NCBI GenBank assembly: GCA_051875715.1 | Contig: JBJEHD010000023.1 | Coordinates: 1 to 64,000, forward strand | DNA: 64,000 nt | Reading direction: 5' to 3' | Source: DYCT01 sp051875715 | Lineage (GTDB): Bacteria; Bacteroidota; Bacteroidia; Bacteroidales; Bacteroidaceae | Part shown: piece after piece, positions 42,192 to 49,716 of the stretch | How the letters are laid out: each line of letters starts with the position of its first letter | How positions within the stretch are numbered: the first letter of the stretch is position 1 | Position numbers and translations under genes: made by a program | The notes under the pieces: model-generated | Told to the model about the DNA's origin: nothing | The model's database searches: none | The model's input: the letters and a program-made list of their open reading frames with translations, nothing else

Positions 42192-42562
42192 TTTGCCCTC
42201 CTTTCGTTTCGTTTGATTCGTACCGTCAGCCGGATCTGATTCTCGTAGTGCGCGTCGGCATCGACCTTCGAGATGCGGCATTCGAAGATGTCGCCCCACC
42301 CCATCTCGAGCAACTGGGCCATCTCGCCGTTCTCGCCTTGGGGGATGTAGCCCAGCAGGTAGGTTTCTTCGCCAGATGCCGGCGTTGCGCCGGCAGGCTT
42401 GTCGTAGAGGACGGCCACCGCATGCGGGTCGAACCGGTTGTCGAGGTCGCGCTCCAGCCGGAGGAGCGTCCCCACCCGGAGGTCTTCCCACACTTCGTCT
42501 GCATCGTGATACTGCCGGCCTGCCAAATGGCATTCCTTGAAAAACAATTTTCTCGCTTTCAT
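42188..42562 (-). CDS. HIRAN domain protein
   Basis: The 124-residue protein is a stand-alone HIRAN domain: FKECHLAGRQYHDADEVWEDLRVGTLLRLERDLDNRFDPHAVAVL and YLLGYIPQGENGEMAQLLEMGW. HIRAN domains bind damaged DNA or 3' single-stranded ends and occur with helicases and nucleases. It is the first gene of the HIRAN / PUA-like / ATPase operon (ATGA overlap with the second gene). Confidence 0.88.
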   Translation of the reverse strand: MKARKLFFKECHLAGRQYHDADEVWEDLRVGTLLRLERDLDNRFDPHAVAVLYDKPAGATPASGEETYLLGYIPQGENGEMAQLLEMGWGDIFECRISKVDADAHYENQIRLTVRIKRNERRAK

Positions 42563-42599
42563 GATTCTATCGGTTTAGAAGGTTTCACGTAGCAAAGAA

Positions 42600-42640
42600 A
42601 AACGGAGGCAGGCCCAAATCGTGGGACAACCTCCGGATAT
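42600..42640 (-). terminator. Terminator-like hairpin after the WYL regulator
   Basis: On the minus strand CGGAGG and CCTCCG pair around a nested CCCA/TGGG stem and are followed by TTTTTC. It separates the WYL gene from the HIRAN operon; the MITE copy B lies between the WYL stop codon and this hairpin. Confidence 0.65.
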
Positions 42641-42663
42641 TTTCCGTTCGTCAGGCTTTTTTT

Positions 42664-42828
42664 ACCCCAAATCGGTCATTAGCGTTATGATGATAACAAC
42701 TTCTATTTTTGAGCAGATGTTTTCTCGTTTTGAGGGCGCAATGGGGCTCCATTGTAACCGAGAAACGGGAAGACAGATGCCAAAAAGAAAGTTCGTTTGC
42801 GCATAATGGCCTAATGACCGTTTTGGGT
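42664..42828 (-). mobile_element. MITE-like element, complete copy B (inverted)
   Basis: 165 bp, the reverse complement of copies A and C, with ends ACCCCAAATCGGTCATTAG and (reverse complement) ACCCAAAACGGTCATTAG. It lies directly against the TTA that forms the stop codon of the WYL gene (42829-42831). Confidence 0.85.
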
Positions 42829-43779
42829 TTACTCTTGGCCGGCCGAACGGCCGTACATCTTCAGCGCATCGGCCATCATCCCGCAGATCCGGTCGGCCAG
42901 CGAGGAGGGCTCCATCACCCTGACCTGTGCGCCCAGGCCGAGCAGGTGTGCGCAGAAGTCGGCGGTGGGACGCAGGCGGTAGGCATAGTCGGTCCAGTCC
43001 TCGCCTTGCCCGACAGTCCGCTGGCTATGGTGCAGAGGAAGGTCGCGGAGGTAATGGCGCTGTTTGCCGTAGGCGCGCAGGCGGATGTGCTCGGCGGGGG
43101 TTCCGTCGCCGACGACCACTCCGAAGCATTCGGCGAAATAGGCCTGGGCGTCGAAGTCGGGGCGGACCTCGAAGCGGACGTCCGTCAGTGCCAGGGCCTG
43201 TATGCGGTCGAACGAATAGACGCCGAAATAGTCGCGTTCGGGCTTCTCGGGCGTGGCGTCGCGGTGGAAGTGGGCAAGCACGTACCAGCGCTGGTTGAAC
43301 AACTTCAGGCAGTAGGGTTCGAAGTCCACCTCGCTGACGGTGTCGCTGTCGTAGCGGCGGTACTTCACGGCCACGCGCACCTTCCGCTTCATGGCTTCGA
43401 CGAACCGCGGCAGGTAGTCGTCGCACGGAACCTGCTGCAGCACGATGCGGTCGTGCAAGGCCTTGCAGTCCGCCACGACGTTGCCGACCGAAAGCGTGGC
43501 CACCATCCAGTTCTGCACCGTGTCTTCGCGCAGCACGTCCTCGTTGCCGATGTAGTATTGGTATCCCTGCTTGCGGTCGCAATCTACGTAGATGCCGAAG
43601 ATGTCTTCGATGGCATCCTTGTGGCGGTTGAAGGTGGAGCGGGCCAGCCCCACCCCTCCGCTCATCTCCGTGTCGAGCCATTTCTCTTGGATTTCGGCAA
43701 AGGTAATCCTGCGGGCCCGTCTGATGGTGTTGACGAGCCAGATGTATTCTTTAAACAAGGTGGGTGTGGTCATGGCCAT
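42829..43779 (-). CDS. WYL domain transcriptional regulator
   Basis: The 316-residue protein has an N-terminal winged-helix part (YIWLVNTIRRARRITFAEIQEKWL, STFNRHKDAIEDIFGIYVDC) and a WYL domain (VDFEPYCLKLFNQRWYVLAHF, then DYFGVYSFDRIQALALTDVRFE) plus a C-terminal WCX part. WYL regulators control many anti-phage and DNA-damage loci (CapW, BrxR). Alternative start at the third codon. Its stop codon sits at the edge of MITE copy B. It neighbours the HIRAN operon on the same strand but is separated from it by the MITE and a terminator. Confidence 0.92.
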   Translation of the reverse strand: MAMTTPTLFKEYIWLVNTIRRARRITFAEIQEKWLDTEMSGGVGLARSTFNRHKDAIEDIFGIYVDCDRKQGYQYYIGNEDVLREDTVQNWMVATLSVGNVVADCKALHDRIVLQQVPCDDYLPRFVEAMKRKVRVAVKYRRYDSDTVSEVDFEPYCLKLFNQRWYVLAHFHRDATPEKPERDYFGVYSFDRIQALALTDVRFEVRPDFDAQAYFAECFGVVVGDGTPAEHIRLRAYGKQRHYLRDLPLHHSQRTVGQGEDWTDYAYRLRPTADFCAHLLGLGAQVRVMEPSSLADRICGMMADALKMYGRSAGQE

Positions 43780-44332
43780 GGTCGGGGAGGGTTAGTGGTT
43801 CGAACGATGCCCCGCAACAAATCTACGACATTTCGGCACAAATTCCTCCCCTTCCCTTGTTTTATTTATTGCGGCCCACGGCTCTTTCGTTTAAGATGGC
43901 CTCCAACCATCAAAGATAATGCTATTTTACTGGGGGGGGACTCCACCGCGAGTTTTTGAATGCTTCTTCTTCCGCATTTCTGTAAACATTATAGCAGTTG
44001 TCCGCTAAATAGGGCATTGTAGTTTATCGTTCAGCCTTGGCTGAACGGTCAAGTAGGTTATATTACTTTGCCATTGAGCCTATATCCTACGACCGTTCAG
44101 CCAAGGCTGAACGCAAAGTGTAAGAGTATTGCTACGTGTTGGAACTTGCATCGCCTCAAAGGGGAAGGATACCTGCCAATGGTCTCCACCCTAATTTTTC
44201 TACGAATTAACAGCTTTATCGGACAGCAATATAAAAAAAACATCGGGGGGCGGTAAACACTTCGGACCGCATGAGTGCGCAGACGTCCTCGTTCGTATAC
44301 ACGAAGAGAACATCAAAAACAACTTGCTTTTT
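43780..44332. other. AT-rich intergenic stretch with nested inverted repeats
   Basis: This 553-bp region between the WYL gene and the polysaccharide-utilisation genes has no credible gene. It contains a G-run at 43932-43939, the 23-bp perfect inverted repeat at 44028-44113 and little else. A clear Bacteroidota promoter for the GH127 gene was not found. Confidence 0.55.
44028..44113. repeat. 23-bp perfect inverted repeat with palindromic arms
   Basis: CGTTCAGCCTTGGCTGAACG plus GTC (44028-44050) is matched exactly by its reverse complement at 44091-44113, with a 40-bp AT-rich spacer; the match continues with GTAGG/CCTAC after a 2-base offset. Each arm is itself a near-perfect 20-bp palindrome. 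Confidence 0.8.
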
Positions 44333-46249
44333 ATGACGATACGAACAATCACCTGCGCGGCCGCACTGGCGGCCTCGCTCGCCACCGGTGCACAGTCGGT
44401 CTATCCAGGACTGTTTGCCGACCGGATGGAAGTGCCTCAGGCCGTCGGCACGGAGGCCGAGAGTTTCAACCTGTCCGACGTGCGCCTGCTGAAAGGCCGC
44501 TTCCGCGACAACCTGCTGCGCGACTCCGCCTGGATGATGTCCATCCCGACCGGACGGCTGCTGCACAGTTTCCGCACCCATGCCGGCGTGTTTGCCGGAC
44601 GCGAAGGCGGCTACATGACCGTCAGGAAACTGGGCGGATGGGAGTCGCTCGACTGCGACCTGCGAGGCCACACCACCGGGCACCTCCTCTCGGCCTACGC
44701 CCTGATGTATGCCGCCACGGGCAACGACGCCTTCCGCCTCAAGGGCGACAGCCTGGTGACGGGGCTGAAGGAGGTGCAAGACGCCTTGGCAAGCGGATAC
44801 CTCAGCGCGTTTCCCGAAGAACTCATCCGCCGAAACCTGCAGGGGAAAAGCGTCTGGGCTCCCTGGTACACGCTGCACAAACTGATGGCCGGACTGATGG
44901 ACCAGTACCTCTATGCCCACAACGCGACGGCGCTCGGCGTGGTGAGCCGCATGGGCGACTGGGCCTACAACACACTGAAGGACCAGACCGAGGAGACCCG
45001 CCGGCGCATGATCCGAAACGAGTTCGGCGGCACGGGCGAGGCCTTTTACAACCTCTATGCCATCACGGGCGAGGAACGCTACCGCTGGCTGGCCGGCTAT
45101 TTCTACCACAACGACGTCATCGACCCTCTGAAAGCCGGACGCGACGAACTGGGCACGAAGCACACCAACACTTTCATCCCCAAGGTGCTGGCCGAAGCCC
45201 GGAAATACGAACTCGAGGGCGACGTGGAAAGCCGTGCCCTGACGGAATACTTCTGGCATCTGGTGACGGGTGCGCACACTTTTGCTCCGGGCTGTTGCAG
45301 CCAGAAGGAGCACTTCTTCGACCCCGCCCGGTTCTCGCACTACGCCAACGGCTACACGGGCGAGACCTGCTGCACCTACAACATGCTGAAACTCTCGCGC
45401 CACCTGTTCTGCTGGACGGCGGACTGCCGTGTGGCCGACTACTACGAGCGTGCGCTCTACAACCACATCCTGGGGCAGCAAGACCCCGAGTCGGGCATGG
45501 TGTGCTACTTCCTGCCGTTGGCCTCCGGCGCATACAAGGTCTACAGCACGCCCGAGAACTCGTTCTGGTGCTGCGTCGGCAGCGGGTTCGAGAGCCACGC
45601 CAAATATGCCGAGGCCATCTACTACAAGAACGACCACGACCTATACGTCAACCTGTTCATCCCCTCCGTGGCGGACTGGAAAGAGAAAGGGGTGCGCCTC
45701 ACCCAGCAGACCGCCTTCCCCGAAGAGGAGACCACCCGGCTGACCATCGATGCCGACTCGCCCTGCCGCTTCGCCCTCTGCCTGCGCTATCCGTCGTGGA
45801 GCGGAAAGCCCACGGTGAAGGTGAACGGAAAGGCCGTACGCATCGGCGGGAAGGCCGGCTCGTACGTCCGCATCGACCGCCTGTGGCATCCGGGCGACCG
45901 CGTCGAAGCCACCTGGCCCATGAGCCTGCGCCTGGAGCCCACGCCGGACAATCCGCACAAGGCCGCCCTGCTCTACGGACCCATCGTGCTGGCCGCCGAA
46001 CGGGGGACGGAAGGCATGGAGGCACCGGCTCCCTTCTCCGACCCCGCCCGCTACAACGACTACTACACGTATGACTACCACATCCCGCCCCACCTGAGCG
46101 ACACGCTCCTCATAGGCGGCCGTCCGCTTCGGCAGGTGGTGCGCCGGACGGGCCCCGGCCTGACCTTCACCACCGACGAGGGCTCGACGCTCCGTCCGCT
46201 CTACGACATCCACCGCCAGCGCTACGTGGTGTATTTCTCGCTCGAATAG
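44333..46249 (+). CDS. Glycoside hydrolase family 127-like (beta-L-arabinofuranosidase) protein
   Basis: About 638 residues with a signal peptide (TCAAALAASLATGAQS). The (alpha/alpha)6 barrel shows the GH127/DUF1680 pattern: DCDLRGHTTGHLLSAYALMYAATG, APWYTLHKLMAGLMDQY, and the zinc/cysteine site elements GETCCTYNMLKL (Glu and Cys) and SFWCCVGSGFESHAKYAEAIYY (paired Cys), which in HypBA1 bind Zn and provide the cysteine nucleophile. It probably releases L-arabinofuranose. I chose ATG 44333. It opens the carbohydrate cluster. Confidence 0.9.
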   Translation: MTIRTITCAAALAASLATGAQSVYPGLFADRMEVPQAVGTEAESFNLSDVRLLKGRFRDNLLRDSAWMMSIPTGRLLHSFRTHAGVFAGREGGYMTVRKLGGWESLDCDLRGHTTGHLLSAYALMYAATGNDAFRLKGDSLVTGLKEVQDALASGYLSAFPEELIRRNLQGKSVWAPWYTLHKLMAGLMDQYLYAHNATALGVVSRMGDWAYNTLKDQTEETRRRMIRNEFGGTGEAFYNLYAITGEERYRWLAGYFYHNDVIDPLKAGRDELGTKHTNTFIPKVLAEARKYELEGDVESRALTEYFWHLVTGAHTFAPGCCSQKEHFFDPARFSHYANGYTGETCCTYNMLKLSRHLFCWTADCRVADYYERALYNHILGQQDPESGMVCYFLPLASGAYKVYSTPENSFWCCVGSGFESHAKYAEAIYYKNDHDLYVNLFIPSVADWKEKGVRLTQQTAFPEEETTRLTIDADSPCRFALCLRYPSWSGKPTVKVNGKAVRIGGKAGSYVRIDRLWHPGDRVEATWPMSLRLEPTPDNPHKAALLYGPIVLAAERGTEGMEAPAPFSDPARYNDYYTYDYHIPPHLSDTLLIGGRPLRQVVRRTGPGLTFTTDEGSTLRPLYDIHRQRYVVYFSLE

Positions 46250-46256
46250 ATTCTAA

Positions 46257-46420
46257 ACCAAAAACGGTCATTAGGCCTTTATGCGCAAACGAACTTTCTT
46301 TTTGGCATCTGTTTTCCCGTTTCTCGGTTACAATGGAGCCCCATTGCGCCCTCAAAACGAGAACACATCTTCTCAAAAATAGAAGTTGTTGTCATCATAA
46401 CGCTAACAACCGATTTGGGT
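46257..46420 (+). mobile_element. MITE-like element, complete copy C
   Basis: 164 bp, nearly identical to copies A and B, ends ACCAAAAACGGTCATTAG and (reverse complement) ACCCAAATCGGTTGTTAG. It is flanked on both sides by TAA (46254-46256 and 46421-46423), a possible 3-bp target duplication. It lies 8 bp after the GH127 stop codon. Confidence 0.85.
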
Positions 46421-46422
46421 TA

Positions 46423-46460
46423 AAAAAAAGATGGCCTGCCGCATTGAGTGTGGCGGGCCG
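46423..46460. terminator. Hairpin after MITE copy C
   Basis: GGCCTGCC (46433-46440) pairs with GGCGGGCC (46452-46459). On the minus strand it is followed by ATCTTTTTTTT; on the plus strand only by CTTGTTC. It may be the original GH127 terminator, now separated from its gene by the MITE. Confidence 0.55.
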
Positions 46461-46505
46461 CTTGTTCGTACACTGAAATAAAAACGCATAAAAAAAACAG
46501 CCCCT

Positions 46506-48452
46506 ATGATGAAACATCTCACACTCACGATGGGCGTGCTGGGCATGGCGGCCGTCCTCCATGCCGCCGACGGCCCCACGCTCCGCATCAGTTCGCCCGA
46601 AGGGTCGCACACGGCCGAGTTCCGTTCCGACGTCCGCCCCGACGGCACCCACGAACTGACCTATACCGTCTGCTTCGAAGGCCAACCCGTGCTGCTCCCG
46701 TCGCAGGCCGGCCTGCACGTCGACAACCGCACCTGGGAGATGGCCCTCGGCGTGCGCGACCTCGTACAGCCCCGCTGCTGGATGGACGACTTCAGCGTCG
46801 ACTCCGTCCGCACGCTTCCCTCCGTCGACCAGACGTGGCATCCGCTCTACGGCGAGCGCAGCACCGTGCGCGACCGCTACAACGCCGCCACGCTCTACCT
46901 CTCGAAGAAAGACAAGAGCCAATACCGGCTGAACATCGAGGTGCGCGCCTACGACGAAGGCATCGCCTTCCGCTACTTCTTCCCCGAACATCCGAAAGCC
47001 ATCTTCCACAAGGTGACGGCCGACCTGACGGAATACTCCTTCCCCGAAGGCACAATGGCTTGGGGCGAACAATGGGCGCAGGCCCGGGCCGAACGCCTGC
47101 CCGTGGGCGAACTGAAGCATCCCGTCGAACGCGCCCTGACCGTCGAACTGCCGAACGGCACGTGGGCCGCCCTGGCCGATGCCGACGTGGACGACTGGTG
47201 CCTGACCAAGTACGTGTCGTCGGAGGCGAAGCCCCACACGCTGACCTCCGTCATGTACAGCCCGGTGGACATCGTCACCTACTACGCCACGCCGTGGAAG
47301 GTGGTCATGGCCGCCCGCACGCCCGGCGAACTGCTGGAGCACAACGACATCCTGAACAACCTGAATACGCCCTGCGCCATCGCCGACGCCGACCAATGGG
47401 TGAAGCCGGGCACCATCATGCGCGAAACCACCATCACGACCGAAGGCGCACTGGCCACCATCGACTTCTGTGCGGCCCACCACATCCCCTACATGCTGTT
47501 CGACTGGCTGTGGTACCTGCCCTGCACCTCGCATGACGGCGATGCCACGAAGGTGGTGAGCAAGCTGGACCTGCCGCGCGTCGTCGCCTACGGCAAGGAG
47601 AAAGGTGTCGGCATCTGGCTCTACGTCAACCAGCACGCCCTGATGAAGCAGGCCCGCGAACTGTTTCCGCTGCTGCGCCAGTGGGGCATCGTGGGCGTGA
47701 AGTCGGGCTTCGTGCAGTATGCCAGCCACCGCTGGGCCACCTGGCTGCACGACCTGGTACGCCTGGCCGCCGACAACCACCTGCTCATGAACATCCACGA
47801 CGAGTTCCGCCCCTCCGGCTTCAGCCGTACCTACCCCAACCTGCTCACGCAAGAAGGCATCTGCGGCAACGAGGAGTTCCCCGACGCCACCCATAACGTG
47901 ACGCTCCCCTTCACCCGCATGATCAACGGAGCGGCCGACTACACCATCTGCTATTTCGACCGTCGCATCAAGACCACCCACGCCCACCAGTTGGCCGCCT
48001 CGCTGGTGTTCTACAGCCCGCTGCAGACCATCTTCTGGTACGACAAGCCCTCCTACTACCACGGCGAGCCCGAAATCAGTTGGTTCGAGCAGCTGAAGAC
48101 CGTGTTCGACGAGTCGCACGTCATCGACGGCTATCCGGGCCGCCACATCACCATGGCCCGCCGGAACGGCCGCACCTGGTACGTCGGCACCATGACCAAC
48201 AACGACGCCCGCCAGGCCGACCTTGCCCTCGACTTCCTGGAGCAGGGCACCACCTACGTGGCCCACGTCTACACCGATGGAGGCGATGCCGTACAGACCC
48301 GCACCCACGTGGCCTGCCAGACCTTCCTGGTGGACGCACGCACGGTGCTCCACTTCCAGCTGAAGCCCAGCGGAGGAGCCGCCATCCGCCTCGTCCCGGC
48401 CGAGAAAGCCGAACTTAAAACCATCCGAAAATATAAAGGAAAACAACTATAA
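46506..48452 (+). CDS. Glycoside hydrolase family 97 protein
   Basis: The 648-residue secreted enzyme (signal peptide ending AVLHAA) has the GH97 N-terminal beta-domain (LTYTVCFEGQPVLLPS, YNAATLYLSKKDKSQYRLNIEVRAYDEGIAFRYFF) and TIM barrel (DWLWYLPC, IWLYVNQHA, GVKSGFVQYASHRW, HDEFRPSGFSRTYPNLLTQEGICGNEE). Where retaining GH97 enzymes have an Asp nucleophile after GVKV, this one has GVKSG, pointing to an inverting alpha-glycosidase; the substrate is not known. The next gene starts 13 bp after its stop. Confidence 0.92.
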   Translation: MMKHLTLTMGVLGMAAVLHAADGPTLRISSPEGSHTAEFRSDVRPDGTHELTYTVCFEGQPVLLPSQAGLHVDNRTWEMALGVRDLVQPRCWMDDFSVDSVRTLPSVDQTWHPLYGERSTVRDRYNAATLYLSKKDKSQYRLNIEVRAYDEGIAFRYFFPEHPKAIFHKVTADLTEYSFPEGTMAWGEQWAQARAERLPVGELKHPVERALTVELPNGTWAALADADVDDWCLTKYVSSEAKPHTLTSVMYSPVDIVTYYATPWKVVMAARTPGELLEHNDILNNLNTPCAIADADQWVKPGTIMRETTITTEGALATIDFCAAHHIPYMLFDWLWYLPCTSHDGDATKVVSKLDLPRVVAYGKEKGVGIWLYVNQHALMKQARELFPLLRQWGIVGVKSGFVQYASHRWATWLHDLVRLAADNHLLMNIHDEFRPSGFSRTYPNLLTQEGICGNEEFPDATHNVTLPFTRMINGAADYTICYFDRRIKTTHAHQLAASLVFYSPLQTIFWYDKPSYYHGEPEISWFEQLKTVFDESHVIDGYPGRHITMARRNGRTWYVGTMTNNDARQADLALDFLEQGTTYVAHVYTDGGDAVQTRTHVACQTFLVDARTVLHFQLKPSGGAAIRLVPAEKAELKTIRKYKGKQL

Positions 48453-48465
48453 ACAGACGCAAACC

Positions 48466-49689
48466 ATGAGAACAAGTTTACTGGGAACGGCTGCGGCCGC
48501 CCTCCTGCTCACCGCATGCGCCGGACGGGCGCAACTGGATGCCGACCGGATGCTGGACTACTGCGACCGGCAGGTGCACCGCACCCTCGATCGCATGCCC
48601 GACGCCGACGGACACACCGACTACACCCTCATGCCCCGCAACATCCTCAAGGGCGAACACACGTGGAACCGCCGCAAGGCCACGGCCGAGGAGTGGTGTT
48701 CCGGCTTCTGGCCCGGCGTGCTGTGGTATGACTACGAACATACGGGCGACGAACACATCCTTCGCGAAGCCGAACGCTTCACCGCCTCGCTGGAATTTCT
48801 GAGCCGCACGCCGGCCTTCGACCACGACCTGGGCTTCCTGGTCTTCTGCAGTTACGGCAACGGATACCGCCTGACGGGCAACGAAGACTACAAGCGCGTC
48901 ATCCTGGCCACGGCCGACACGCTGGCCACCCTGTTCAACCCCACGGTGGGCACCATCCTCTCCTGGCCGCGCAACGTGGCCATGTTTGGCGGACACAACA
49001 CCATCATGGACAACATGATCAACCTGGAGATGCTCTACTGGGCCGCCCGCCACGGAGGCAACGCCGCCCTGGCCGACATCGCCACCCGTCATGCCGAGAT
49101 CACGATGGCCCACCACTTCCGTCCGGACTATACGTCGTACCACGTGGCCGTCTACGACACGCTCGACGGCCGGTTCCTGCGCGGCTGCACCCACCAGGGC
49201 TATGCCGACCATTCGATGTGGGCGCGCGGACAGGCCTGGGCCATCTACGGCTTCACGGTGGTCTACCGCGAAACGCGCGACGTGCGTTTCCTCGACTTCG
49301 TGCAGCAGGCAACCGATGTCTACCTCGACCGCCTGCCCGCCGACAAGGTGCCTTACTGGGACTTTGACGCGCCGGACATCCCCCGGGCCCCGCGCGACGC
49401 TTCGGCCGCTGCCGTCGTCGCATCGGCCTTGCTGGAACTGAGCGGCTACGTCCCCGAAGCCAAGGCCACCGCCTACCGGCAGGCCGCCGAGGCGATGCTG
49501 GCCAGCCTGAGCAGCGACGCCTACCAAAGCCGCGAGCAGAACACCGCCTTCCTGCTCCACTCCACGGGCCACCATCCCGCCGAAAGCGAGATAGACGCCT
49601 CCATCATCTATGCCGACTACTATTACATCGAGGCACTGTTGCGCTTGAAGCGGCTGCAGGAAGGCCGTCCCGTGGTTGACCTCGACTAA
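48466..49689 (+). CDS. GH88-like unsaturated glucuronyl hydrolase
   Basis: The 407-residue protein has a lipoprotein signal (ALLLTACAG, lipobox Cys18) and a GH88 (alpha/alpha)6 barrel: WCSGFWPGVLWYDYEHTGD, AFDHDLGFLVFCSYGNGYRLTGNEDYK, IMDNMINLEMLYWAARHGG, DHSMWARGQAWAIYGF, and PYWDFDAPDIPRAPRDASAAAVVASALLELS. The paired aspartates (Asp119/121 region and Asp182) match the catalytic residues of unsaturated glucuronyl hydrolases. It removes delta-4,5-unsaturated uronic acid from oligosaccharides made by a lyase, which fits the lyase gene next door. Confidence 0.92.
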   Translation: MRTSLLGTAAAALLLTACAGRAQLDADRMLDYCDRQVHRTLDRMPDADGHTDYTLMPRNILKGEHTWNRRKATAEEWCSGFWPGVLWYDYEHTGDEHILREAERFTASLEFLSRTPAFDHDLGFLVFCSYGNGYRLTGNEDYKRVILATADTLATLFNPTVGTILSWPRNVAMFGGHNTIMDNMINLEMLYWAARHGGNAALADIATRHAEITMAHHFRPDYTSYHVAVYDTLDGRFLRGCTHQGYADHSMWARGQAWAIYGFTVVYRETRDVRFLDFVQQATDVYLDRLPADKVPYWDFDAPDIPRAPRDASAAAVVASALLELSGYVPEAKATAYRQAAEAMLASLSSDAYQSREQNTAFLLHSTGHHPAESEIDASIIYADYYYIEALLRLKRLQEGRPVVDLD

Positions 49690-49716
49690 TCCCCCCGAAC
49701 CAAATCCATTCATCGC

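Noticed and set aside
46395..48446. 683-codon open frame on the minus strand
   Set aside because: It lies antisense to the clear GH97 gene; the composition (repeated VV, GH, HAD runs) is what very GC-rich DNA gives in the opposite frame.
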